From the NCBI RefSeq assembly GCF_003611735.1, contig NZ_RAWG01000033.1, positions 1-50,255 on the forward strand: DNA of 50,255 bases. The letters are read 5' to 3'. This DNA is from Corallococcus sicarius (GTDB lineage: Bacteria > Myxococcota > Myxococcia > Myxococcales > Myxococcaceae). The notes under the pieces were generated by a model that saw nothing but the letters and a program-made list of their open reading frames with translations, was not told the origin of the DNA and did not search any database. Of this stretch, positions 42,875 to 50,255 are shown one piece after another. Position numbers and translations under genes: made by a program. How positions within the stretch are numbered: the stretch's first letter is position 1; each line of letters starts with the position of its first letter.

Positions 42875-44482
42875 ATGCCTCCGATGCCCGCGCCCCCTTC
42901 CCCCGACGTGCACCGCCAGAGCCCGCCGAGCCCCCCTGAGCCCTCGGGAGGACGTGGCCTGAAGCGGGGCTTCGCGTGGGCCATGGGGCTCGGGTGCTGG
43001 GCCCTGTCGCTGTGGCTCGCGGTGACGTGGCTGCTGCCGGGCAGCCCGTGGGGACCGACCTTCTCGTCCGACGGCGCCATCCCGCTGGTGATGGCCCGCG
43101 CCCCCCGCGTCGACCTCTACTTCGCGTACTACCTGGGGCAGGACCGCTTCGGCGCGTGGCCCTTCCTGCTCGCGCGGCTGATAGGTGGCCGGGACTGGGC
43201 GGCCGAGGGGCTCGCGGCGGTCCTCATCGCGGCGACGTGGACGTCCATCTTCCCGCTGGCGTGGCTTTCGCGGCAGGGCGTGGTGGCGGTGGGCCTGTGC
43301 GTGCTGGTGCCGCTCGTGCTGGCGCTTCCGGAGGAGGTGCGCCCGTACCTGCTGGACATCTCCCAGCCCTACGGCTGGCAGTTCGCGATGCTGGCGTGGA
43401 CCTGGATGGGGCTGCGGGGCTTGATGGAGGCGCGCACGCGCCCGGGTGTCTGGGGTTGGGGCATGGCGACGACGCTGGCCGCCGCGCTGACCGTCTGGAT
43501 ATCGACTTCGAGCCTGCCTTCGCTCGTCGTGTTCCTGGGCGTCGAGGTGCTGCGGGCCCGGGCGCGGGGCCTCACGGGCTGGCACCGGTTCGCGGCGGCG
43601 ACAATCCCTCTCGTGGTGGGCGGGACGTTCGAGCGGCAGTTGCGGCGGCTGTATCACCGGTTCGCGAAACGGAACCACGGCCATGATTTCCGCACGACGG
43701 TAGCGCTGGACCGGGGGCACCTCTGGGAGAACCTGCGACAGGTGACGGCGCTGCTGTGGACGGGCCCCGTGCCGCTGGCGGGCGTCCTGCTCGTGCTGCT
43801 GGGCATCGCCGCGACGTGGGCCGTGCGCCACGGGCGGCGGGGGTGGTCCGCGTGGGCGTCCCTGTCCGAGCCGGGCTGGCTGGCGCTCGGGTGTGGACTG
43901 GCGGCGCTGGCGCAGCTGCCCTTGCTGGTGGCCGTGTCGCACGTGCGGCTCAATGCCTACTCATTGCGCTACCTCGCGCCCGCGCACGCGCTGGCCCTGG
44001 TGGCGTTGGGGGTGCTGGTGCTGGCGTGGCTGGCGGCGCGCGTGTCGGAGGGCGTGCTGCGGACGGCGGGCGCGCTCGCCGTGGCGGCGCTCGCCGTGGC
44101 GGCGTTGATCTGGCGGGGCCCGTCGGAGGTGAAGCCAGACTCTGCGCGCGCGAGGGACGCGGCGCTGGCGGTGGCGCAGGTGGCGCCGGGGCGGCTGATG
44201 ATGGGGGGCTACTGGGATGTCTACCAGCTGGCGGGATTGCAACCGCTGGCCTCGCAGCTGCTGCCCCTTCCCTCGCCGGAGGAGTACCAGCGCACGCCCT
44301 TCTTCATCCCCACGATGAAGGCGGCGCGGGACCTGGTCTGGGTCCAGCCCACGGAGGGAGAGAGCCCACCGGCGCCGCTGGAGCGCGAGCTGCACGGGGT
44401 GAAGTTCCACCGTGAACCCGAGCCGTGGCTGCGCGTCCCGGGCTACACGTTCTGGAAGTACGTCCGGGCCCCCGGGCCATGA
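42875..44482 (+). CDS. Polytopic membrane protein of unknown function
   Basis: 535 residues from ATG 42875 (a GTG at 42833 is in frame but less likely). A Pro-rich N-terminus is followed by ~9-10 membrane segments, such as GLGCWALSLWLAVTWLLPG, FPLAWLSRQGVVAVGLCVLV, GVLLVLLGIAATWAV, LALVALGVLVLAWLA and GALAVAALAVAALIW, and a soluble C-terminal ~110 residues. The layout is that of GT-C-like or related polytopic proteins, but no catalytic motif is identified. Confidence 0.7.
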   Translation: MPPMPAPPSPDVHRQSPPSPPEPSGGRGLKRGFAWAMGLGCWALSLWLAVTWLLPGSPWGPTFSSDGAIPLVMARAPRVDLYFAYYLGQDRFGAWPFLLARLIGGRDWAAEGLAAVLIAATWTSIFPLAWLSRQGVVAVGLCVLVPLVLALPEEVRPYLLDISQPYGWQFAMLAWTWMGLRGLMEARTRPGVWGWGMATTLAAALTVWISTSSLPSLVVFLGVEVLRARARGLTGWHRFAAATIPLVVGGTFERQLRRLYHRFAKRNHGHDFRTTVALDRGHLWENLRQVTALLWTGPVPLAGVLLVLLGIAATWAVRHGRRGWSAWASLSEPGWLALGCGLAALAQLPLLVAVSHVRLNAYSLRYLAPAHALALVALGVLVLAWLAARVSEGVLRTAGALAVAALAVAALIWRGPSEVKPDSARARDAALAVAQVAPGRLMMGGYWDVYQLAGLQPLASQLLPLPSPEEYQRTPFFIPTMKAARDLVWVQPTEGESPPAPLERELHGVKFHREPEPWLRVPGYTFWKYVRAPGP

Positions 44483-44605
44483 CAGAAGGCCACGGCCTGC
44501 GTTCAAATTGAACTGGATTTGCCACGAGCCCCTTGCCGCTCCGAGCACCGGCTCCAGGAATACAGGTTTTGTTGATTTTAATGCAATTCCTACTATTCTC
44601 CCTCC

Positions 44606-45562
44606 ATGCATGGGCTCAACAAGAAATTCAACGCGGACCCGGTCGCATTCCTGAAGCGCCTGCTGTTGGTCACGCTCCCGAGCCAACCGTGCCCGACCTG
44701 CCATTGCGTGATGGACCTGGGGCAAGGGCGTTGGGACGGTAACAACGTCTATGCTCGTCCGGATCCGATGGTGCTCACGTTCGACCTCATCGGGGGAGCC
44801 TTCGGCGGCAACATCCCTGCCGGACAGTCTTTCGATCAAGCGCTGGGGCCGGCGGTCCCGACGGGCCTGGACTTCAACAACCCGCTCACCAAATACGCAG
44901 CACTTCAGGTGATGAAGGTCGGGCTCGCCCGTGTCGGGAATCCGGTGGGATGGATGACGAACAAGTACACCGCCTATTGGCTCCCCTGGACCAATAGCGG
45001 AGTGCGTGAACTCCATCTCAATGATCCGAACGTCAACTTCTTCTTCACTGCCATGTTCAGCGGTTGCACGTTCAGCGTGGCCACACCCGCGGGGGCTGGA
45101 GGTGCCGCCAACGTCTGGGTGACCCACATCGCCTGGGATGCCGGAGTCGCCGCACCGCCCGCCTGGGGAGGCGGTGCGCTCGCTGGCGGCACCTTCGATG
45201 CTCGGAGGCTCAGCGCGGAGCGCGCCTTCTACACGGCGCGCATGGGCCCGGGCACCTTCGTGCGGTCGGTGGCCTTGCGCCCGGATCCGCTGACCGGTGT
45301 CGCCGGCGTGCCGCCGATTGCGGCCACTCCCATCCTCCCTAATGGGGGTCCGCTCCCCGCACTTCATGGTCGGTACTGCTACGGAGACAACCCCGCGCTC
45401 GTACCCAACCCAGGCATCGCGTTCATCGCGGGGTGGCGGGACGGCAACCAACACTGGCACTTCGCGGTTCAAAAGCACCCCGGGGGCTACAACGCTCAAG
45501 GAGCCGCCATACAGCGCGCCCCACACTTCGTGGTGCCGCAGGGCGTGCAACAGTTCTACTGA
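44606..45562 (+). CDS. Unknown protein with an LSGC-like deamidase motif, candidate effector
   Basis: 318 residues, no signal peptide. The segment FFFTAMFSGCTFSVA followed by VWVTHIAWD places Cys154 and His174 like the (L)SGC...H pair of CNF1/BLF1-type glutamine deamidases. Spacing is 20 residues, against about 12-15 in the known toxins. An N-terminal CPTCHC cluster (~31-36) precedes it. The region before the gene (44510-44605) is AT-rich and includes AATTGAACTGG and TTGTTGATTTTAATGC. A secreted effector is possible, but the motif match is short and my confidence in function is low. Confidence 0.5.
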   Translation: MHGLNKKFNADPVAFLKRLLLVTLPSQPCPTCHCVMDLGQGRWDGNNVYARPDPMVLTFDLIGGAFGGNIPAGQSFDQALGPAVPTGLDFNNPLTKYAALQVMKVGLARVGNPVGWMTNKYTAYWLPWTNSGVRELHLNDPNVNFFFTAMFSGCTFSVATPAGAGGAANVWVTHIAWDAGVAAPPAWGGGALAGGTFDARRLSAERAFYTARMGPGTFVRSVALRPDPLTGVAGVPPIAATPILPNGGPLPALHGRYCYGDNPALVPNPGIAFIAGWRDGNQHWHFAVQKHPGGYNAQGAAIQRAPHFVVPQGVQQFY

Positions 45563-45642
45563 GCTGCGGCCCAGGTCTGCATCAGCCTGAGCGGCACCGT
45601 GCCCGGCATGGCCGCCATGGATGGACCCGAGGGCGAGGCGGA

Positions 45643-46443
45643 TCAGCGCGGGTGAAACTGCTCGATGGTGATCTCCTCGGCCAGCGCATGAAGAGGCGCC
45701 CCGAAGGTGGTGACCGTGGTGAACCAGTGCGAGGTGACGCCGTTGACGGTGAAGGTCAACGGCACCAGCACGGAGCCTGAGCCGCCGGGCATTGGCGGGA
45801 GGTGACGCGCGTCGGGGAAGGCGAGCACGCGCGCCAGCACGCGCGCGACCTCGGAGTGGGGGCCGCGCAGCCGGGCGTTCTCCCGCAGCCGGTAGAGCAG
45901 GAAGCCCGCCACCTCCTGCCAGTTCCCGATGGCCGAACGGACCCGTCCGGGCGAGAAGACCAGGTCCATCAGGTTGATTCGCCCGAGCGCATCTCGCCCC
46001 TCCCCCATCAGCGTGAGCGCACCGACGTTCGCGTCGAGCACCGTCGATGCCGCGTTGAGCACCAGGGCGGGGTGAGGGTCGTGCGCTGCGAGAATCATCG
46101 TCGCCGCCTGACGAAGCTCCTTCAGCTCTTCGCTGTCCCAGGCGCCTTCGCCGAACTGCGGCGCGTAGCCGGCCGCCACGAGCAGGACGTTGCGCTCTCG
46201 CAACCCGAGCAGCAGCGCGTCCGCCAGCCGCAGCACCATGTCCTGGCTGGGCGCCGTCCGGCCCGATTCGATGAATGCCAGGTGGCGGGCAGAGACCTCG
46301 GCGTCGAGCGCCAGGGTGAGCTGGCTCTTGCCCCGCAACGCGCGCCATTGCTTCAACAGCGCGCCCAGCTCGCTGACGGCGTCTGCTGCGACCTTCCGTC
46401 GCGCAGTGGCGCGCCGGGCGTCCTTGTCACCAACGTCACGCAT
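45643..46443 (-). CDS. Helix-turn-helix regulator with MmyB-type ligand domain
   Basis: 266 residues from ATG 46443. N-terminal XRE-type HTH (ELGALLKQWRALRGKSQLTL, EVSARHLAFIESGRTAPSQD), then a MmyB/MLTR-like domain (~110-266, with LVLNAASTVLDANVGALTLM and the C-terminal FTVNGVTSHWFTTVTTFGAP). This family represses a divergent gene and responds to small molecules or fatty acids. It is divergent from the small membrane protein at 46565, its likely target. Confidence 0.88.
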   Translation of the reverse strand: MRDVGDKDARRATARRKVAADAVSELGALLKQWRALRGKSQLTLALDAEVSARHLAFIESGRTAPSQDMVLRLADALLLGLRERNVLLVAAGYAPQFGEGAWDSEELKELRQAATMILAAHDPHPALVLNAASTVLDANVGALTLMGEGRDALGRINLMDLVFSPGRVRSAIGNWQEVAGFLLYRLRENARLRGPHSEVARVLARVLAFPDARHLPPMPGGSGSVLVPLTFTVNGVTSHWFTTVTTFGAPLHALAEEITIEQFHPR

Positions 46444-46462
46444 CGGGGGCTCCTCCTCGTGG

Positions 46463-46479
46463 TGACCGATGATGACCGA
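46463..46479. promoter_or_regulatory. Direct repeat TGACCGA, candidate regulator site
   Basis: TGACCGA occurs at 46463-46469 and 46473-46479, offset by 10 bp (one helical turn), in the 121-bp gap between the MmyB-type regulator and the membrane-protein gene. It is the best operator candidate seen there. Confidence 0.45.
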
Positions 46480-46564
46480 CGCCGCACTTCCCTCACAGGT
46501 CATTGCGGGGCGCTCCGGGCACAGGGAGTCTTCGGGGCTCACCCGCATACCGGAAGTGCCCCTC

Positions 46565-46963
46565 ATGAATGACCGCCTCGTCTACCGCCTGGATGCCTTT
46601 GCCGCCCTCTTCATGGGCGCCGTGTTGCTGGCCTGGGCCACGCCGCTCACCACGCTCGCCGGCTGGCCGCTGCCCCCGGCCTTCCTGCTCGGCGTGGGGC
46701 TGTTCCTGGTGCCCTGGGCCGGTTTCAATGCGTGGGTGTCCGCCCAGCCGGCAGTCCCCTTGCGCGCTTCGCGGGTACACCTCGCGGTCGACGGTTCGTG
46801 GGTGCTCGGCAGCGGAGCGCTCCTCGTGGCGTACGCACCCCGGATGTCGGGCGTCGGCGTCGCGCTCGTCGTGGGCCAGGCCGTCGCGGTTCTCGGGGTC
46901 TTCGCGCTCAAGTTCGCGGGGGACGCTTCCGCGCGGGGCTCGCGCAGCAGGCGCACCACCTGA
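46565..46963 (+). CDS. Small four-helix membrane protein
   Basis: 132 residues from ATG 46565 (MNDRLVYRLDAFAALFMGAV). Four hydrophobic segments: FAALFMGAVLLAWATPL, FLLGVGLFLVPWAGFNAW, WVLGSGALLVAYAP and VALVVGQAVAVLGVFALKFA. It is divergent from the MmyB-type regulator. The layout matches small inner-membrane proteins commonly found beside such regulators; function unknown. Confidence 0.75.
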   Translation: MNDRLVYRLDAFAALFMGAVLLAWATPLTTLAGWPLPPAFLLGVGLFLVPWAGFNAWVSAQPAVPLRASRVHLAVDGSWVLGSGALLVAYAPRMSGVGVALVVGQAVAVLGVFALKFAGDASARGSRSRRTT

Positions 46964-47054
46964 CTGGCGGCGCGGGCGCCCTGGCGGCCCCGCGTGGGGC
47001 CGTCGGTGATGAGGACGGTGAGCGGTTGCGTGTCGTCTCGCGGAGCCCTCGTCC

Positions 47055-47714
47055 TCAGGGGAGGACGCGGAGGTCCTCCGGGAACACGGGGTCCACTTCG
47101 TACTCCCCGAGGAACTCTCCACTGAAGCCCTGGATGACGACGCGCTGGCCCTGCTCCAGCCCGCTCACGTCGATGCCCGTGCCGGCATTGACGAACACGG
47201 TGGTGTGGCCGGTGCCGTCATCCACCTCGAACTTGAACCCATAGGGGAAGTCGTCCTCGATGTCGCTGACGATGGTGCCCTTGATGCGGACGAGGCGGCC
47301 CTCGGTCTCCTCGCTCACATCGCCCGTCTTCACCGGGTGGGGCCGGGGCTCGTTCGCCGTGCCCAGCACCTCGATGGAGGTCGGAGCGACGCTGAGCACC
47401 CCTCCGTAGGACTGGGTCAGCGTGCCCGTCACCCGGACCACCTGGCCGACCTGGATGTCCGCGTCGAGCGAGTCGAGGATGTAGATGCCGACCTTCTTCT
47501 CCTGGATGGCGAAGCCGTTGTCATTGGGGAAGAAGCCCCCGGTGAACGACGTCGCCACGCCCACCACCGTCACCGTGCTGCCTTGCGGCTGCTGGCGCGC
47601 CTCGGCGATGGAGCCGTGCGGGCCCTTCGCCATGACCGCGCCTGGAACAGCAAGGACCGCCACCGCGAGCAGCGCGGCCAGCCCGACATTCCACTGCGTC
47701 CGTACCTTGTGCAT
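47055..47714 (-). CDS. Exported OB-fold (YgiW/NirD-like) protein
   Basis: About 219 residues from ATG 47714 (MHKVRTQWNVGLAALLAVAV, a cleavable signal peptide). Two OB-fold-like beta domains are seen: GSTVTVVGVATSFTGG, then VGQVVRVTGTLTQSYGG, and GRLVRIKGTIVSDI, then GQRVVIQGFSGEFLGEYEV. Such periplasmic OB-fold proteins bind nucleic acids, cations or sugars; the function here is unknown. Confidence 0.75.
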   Translation of the reverse strand: MHKVRTQWNVGLAALLAVAVLAVPGAVMAKGPHGSIAEARQQPQGSTVTVVGVATSFTGGFFPNDNGFAIQEKKVGIYILDSLDADIQVGQVVRVTGTLTQSYGGVLSVAPTSIEVLGTANEPRPHPVKTGDVSEETEGRLVRIKGTIVSDIEDDFPYGFKFEVDDGTGHTTVFVNAGTGIDVSGLEQGQRVVIQGFSGEFLGEYEVDPVFPEDLRVLP

Positions 47715-47880
47715 GGGTGACTCCGGGGTCTGCGGGGTGCGTCCAGTCATGTACTCCGGTGTTCTCGCACGCGCAGTCACACCCTGGGCAAAGGCACGGT
47801 CCTCAACACAGGCACCTCACCGGGGGCACATGGCAGCGGGTACCTGAGGCCTCCACCATGCCGGCCCCTGGGGGTTGGGC
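47715..47880. other. Intergenic region before the last gene
   Basis: 166 bases. Apart from the divergent promoters expected here I see no specific structure. Confidence 0.4.
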
Positions 47881-50255
47881 ATGGCGGACCTGCGCAGGGG
47901 TATCAGCATTCTCGACCTCATCGGGTGGGCGCCTCCGGACTCGCTCGCCATGGTGCCCGCCGACGTCGCCCGGGTGCTGGAACAGCTGGCGGTGCTCGAC
48001 CTCCGGACGTTGGAGAGCCCGAGCGCCTTCATCCATCAGGGCACCCTGCGCTCCCCGCTGGGCACCCTGCCCCCCACGAATGGACGCGAGGTCGACACGT
48101 CCGACCTTCGCTACGGCGTGCCGTTCCAGCTCGCCTTCCGGCGCGCCACGCTCGGCGCCGGGCAGACCGTGGAGCCCGCGCCCACGGGCTTCACGCTCGA
48201 CCTGCTGCTCAACCGGGTGTCGGTCCCCATGCCCTTCACCGCCGCCCAGTTGGTGCCGGCGGAGGGCGTCCACCCCGCCCACCTCGTCAAGGACATCACC
48301 GGCCGCAAGGTCCGGCTGGTCGCCAGCGGCGTCTACCGCTTCGAGCTGCGCCCCGACGGCGGCTTCGACACCGGGTTCGTGGACAGCCCCGACCCCTTCG
48401 ACCCGGACGCGCCCGCGGGCGCCGTCTTCCAATGCGGGTTCGAGCCGCCCCACTTCGTCATGGGCAACGTCGGCGTCACGGTCCGCAAGGTCACCATCGA
48501 CAGCTCCAGCGCCGTCACCCCCGACGCCGTGCTCGCCCGCGGCCAGAGCGCCTCCTGGCAGGGCATCGCCATCGACGAGGCCACGTTCTACTTCCCGGGC
48601 AACACGCCCGTCCTCGGCCGCGCGTCGCTGGGCATCAAGGACCTCCTGCTCGGCAGCCCCTTCGGCCTCCAGCTCGAGGTGAACGCGGAGCTGGGCCGCG
48701 ACCTCGCCGCCCACACGGATCCGCTCGCCGGCAAGGTCCAGCTCTTCGTGGAGGGCAACCCCACCCCGCTGCCCCTCACCAAAATCGACACGCGCCGCTT
48801 CAGCGTCGCCGTGCCCGGAGACGCGCCGCCGCGCGTGCGCGCCCACCTGCCCCAGCCGCCCCAGGGCCTGGAGGTGAGCTGGATCCTCCCCGATGGAAGC
48901 ATCGCCCAGGGGCTGACTTCGCCGGACCTCGTCGCGCTGCCCGGCCAGGAGCTGCGGCTCAATGCCCGGCTTCCCGACGAGGACGGCAAGCCGCTGGGCC
49001 TGGGCATGACCCGCTTCGTCTTCGTCGACAGCAGGCCCCAGCAGGGCCCCCGCATCGACCTGCTCCTCGGCCCCGGGAGGCGCGTGCTCAACGTCCTCCA
49101 CGTGAGCGGCACCGCGGCGCAGCTGGCGGGCCTGGTGTTCAGCGCCAGCGACGACAGCCGCACGCAATGGCGCTGGGATTTGTCGGGCGAGCGCGCCACC
49201 TTCACGGGCTCCACCTTCACCCTCGGCGCGAGCGGGCAGCTCCCCGGCCCCATCGCCCGGGCGACCCTGGGCCCCCACCTGCTCAGGGCCCGCACGGACG
49301 GCCACCAGCGGCGTGTCCTCATCCAACTGCTCGAGCGCGGCGAGCTCGTCATCGGCTGCGAGGCCGGCGTCTTCCTGCGCGACGGCACCCGGCTGAAGGC
49401 GCTCTCCGTCGAACCGGCGCACTCGCTGAGCAGCTGGCACTCGGTGCACGCCATCCAGCCGGCGGAAGGCGTGGCGCAGCTCGGGGTGGGCGGCACCGTG
49501 GACGCACGGTCCGACACGGTCGCGCTCGTCACCGTGAAGACGGGCCTCACGGCGCCCGCGCCCGGGAGCGAGCCGCCCCCCACCTCCCCGGTCGAGCGCC
49601 CCACGGACGCCACCTTCAGCCTCTTCATGGCGCATGGGGGCGAAGCGCCCCTGTTCCTGGAGGGGGGCGCCCGGGGCTCGCCCACTGCGTTCCGGAGCGC
49701 GCTCGCCGACTTCGCGCGGCCCTGGCATGCGTACGACGCCAACGTGCGGTTCCTCATCGTGGGCCGGACCAACGACCTCGGCTCGGATGGCTTCAACACG
49801 CCCCTGGCGGCGCGGCGCGCGCAGGCCGTGGGGACGCTGCTCACGGAGGCGCTGGTCGGGGCGGGCATTCCCATCACCACCCCCGCGGGCAACCGCGTCC
49901 TCCTGCGCGGCGAGTTCGACCCGCTGCTCCCGGGCGAGGCGACGCTCCCGGGCTACTACGTCGACGACGCGTCCTTCGTGCCGAAGGGGCTCGACATCGC
50001 GTTCCCCACGACGCCGTTCGTCGGCGGGCTGATGGAGCACCTGTACGCGGGGAAGCTCGGCAGTGACGACCCGGCGAAGAAGGTGGCGAACCAGGCACTC
50101 CCGCCGCGCCCCGACTACCGCCGGGCCACCGTCTACGCCCACAGCACGAAGCCCCTGGAGCCCGCACCGGGGCCCGCGCCGGAGCCGGACTCGCTGCCGG
50201 AGCTGGAGCGCGAGGTCTTCGTGCCCGGGACGGACTGGACGCCCACCGCCCCCAC
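47881..50255 (+). CDS. Large protein of unknown function with an OmpA-like segment, incomplete at window end
   Basis: The frame from ATG 47881 (MADLRRGISILDLIGWAPPD) stays open to the end of the window (791 codons), so the C-terminus is unseen. It starts without an export signal. Much of it is beta-rich without a recognised family (GRKVRLVASGVYRFEL, ATFYFPGNTPVLGRASLG, RATLGPHLLRARTDG). Residues ~610-680 (NVRFLIVGRTNDLGSDGFNT, LAARRAQAVGTLL) resemble the C-terminal half of OmpA-like peptidoglycan-binding domains (the R.A.AV...L pattern). The long open frames on the other strand and in other + frames are shadows of this gene. Confidence 0.7.
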   Translation, partial: MADLRRGISILDLIGWAPPDSLAMVPADVARVLEQLAVLDLRTLESPSAFIHQGTLRSPLGTLPPTNGREVDTSDLRYGVPFQLAFRRATLGAGQTVEPAPTGFTLDLLLNRVSVPMPFTAAQLVPAEGVHPAHLVKDITGRKVRLVASGVYRFELRPDGGFDTGFVDSPDPFDPDAPAGAVFQCGFEPPHFVMGNVGVTVRKVTIDSSSAVTPDAVLARGQSASWQGIAIDEATFYFPGNTPVLGRASLGIKDLLLGSPFGLQLEVNAELGRDLAAHTDPLAGKVQLFVEGNPTPLPLTKIDTRRFSVAVPGDAPPRVRAHLPQPPQGLEVSWILPDGSIAQGLTSPDLVALPGQELRLNARLPDEDGKPLGLGMTRFVFVDSRPQQGPRIDLLLGPGRRVLNVLHVSGTAAQLAGLVFSASDDSRTQWRWDLSGERATFTGSTFTLGASGQLPGPIARATLGPHLLRARTDGHQRRVLIQLLERGELVIGCEAGVFLRDGTRLKALSVEPAHSLSSWHSVHAIQPAEGVAQLGVGGTVDARSDTVALVTVKTGLTAPAPGSEPPPTSPVERPTDATFSLFMAHGGEAPLFLEGGARGSPTAFRSALADFARPWHAYDANVRFLIVGRTNDLGSDGFNTPLAARRAQAVGTLLTEALVGAGIPITTPAGNRVLLRGEFDPLLPGEATLPGYYVDDASFVPKGLDIAFPTTPFVGGLMEHLYAGKLGSDDPAKKVANQALPPRPDYRRATVYAHSTKPLEPAPGPAPEPDSLPELEREVFVPGTDWTPTAP

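Noticed and set aside
47803-50142. 779-codon minus-strand frame and a 713-codon plus-strand frame over the last gene
   Set aside because: Both are shadows; the frame from 47881 has natural composition and an OmpA-like segment.

Overview
The window is high-GC DNA (most genes use G or C in nearly every third position) from a delta-proteobacterium-like predator, most probably a myxobacterium of the Cystobacterineae (Corallococcus, Myxococcus or a relative). I infer this from the codon use, the many secreted lipoprotein hydrolases, and the DUF6310/DUF5953 gene pair, which I know mainly from myxobacteria. No rRNA, intact tRNA or CRISPR array is visible.

Positions 1-10.5 kb form a mosaic, probably mobile, defence region. 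It is bounded by a 41-bp imperfect direct repeat (125-165 and 10470-10510, 33/41 identical) that looks like the 3' end of a tRNA or tmRNA gene. It carries two nuclease-STAND NTPase genes of the Avs-like type: a minus-strand Mrr-nSTAND3 protein (1108-3417) and a plus-strand Cap4/REase-nSTAND3-HEAT protein (5721-9860). Between and around them lie decayed pieces: two IS3-family transposase tails in inverted orientation, an IS5-family transposase tail with an exact 18-bp end repeat on both sides of the first NTPase gene, a host gene split into two widely separated in-frame pieces, a shredded copy of a DUF6310 gene, and a frameshifted acyl-CoA dehydrogenase.

Positions 10.9-22.6 kb hold secreted enzymes and small regulatory units. 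They include a metzincin lipoprotein, a LysR regulator divergent from a flavin-binding (PNPOx-like) protein, a subtilisin-fold lipoprotein that has lost its catalytic residues, a three-gene minus-strand unit (unknown gene, DUF6310 lipoprotein, DUF5953) with the look of a toxin-immunity module, a TetR/hydrolase operon with a 34-bp palindromic operator, a cupin, and an M4 (thermolysin-type) metalloprotease ending in a clear intrinsic terminator.

Positions 22.7-30.1 kb are a complete type I restriction-modification operon (hsdR-hsdM-hsdS) whose fourth, translationally coupled gene encodes an Mrr-type nuclease. It is followed by a JAMM-like lipoprotein and a small secreted partner (30.1-31.4 kb).

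Positions 31.6-47.7 kb are mostly chromosomal genes: SelO, remnants of a CorC-type gene and of a membrane protein, a GNAT acetyltransferase, a 524-residue protein made of six ~74-residue helical repeats with its own promoter and palindrome, an alpha/beta hydrolase without a serine nucleophile, a di-heme c-type cytochrome lipoprotein, an M23 peptidase with a propeller-like C-terminus, a dienelactone hydrolase, a polytopic membrane protein, a candidate LSGC-type deamidase, an MmyB-type regulator divergent from a small membrane protein, and an exported OB-fold protein. A very large gene with an OmpA-like segment begins at 47881 and runs off the end of the window.
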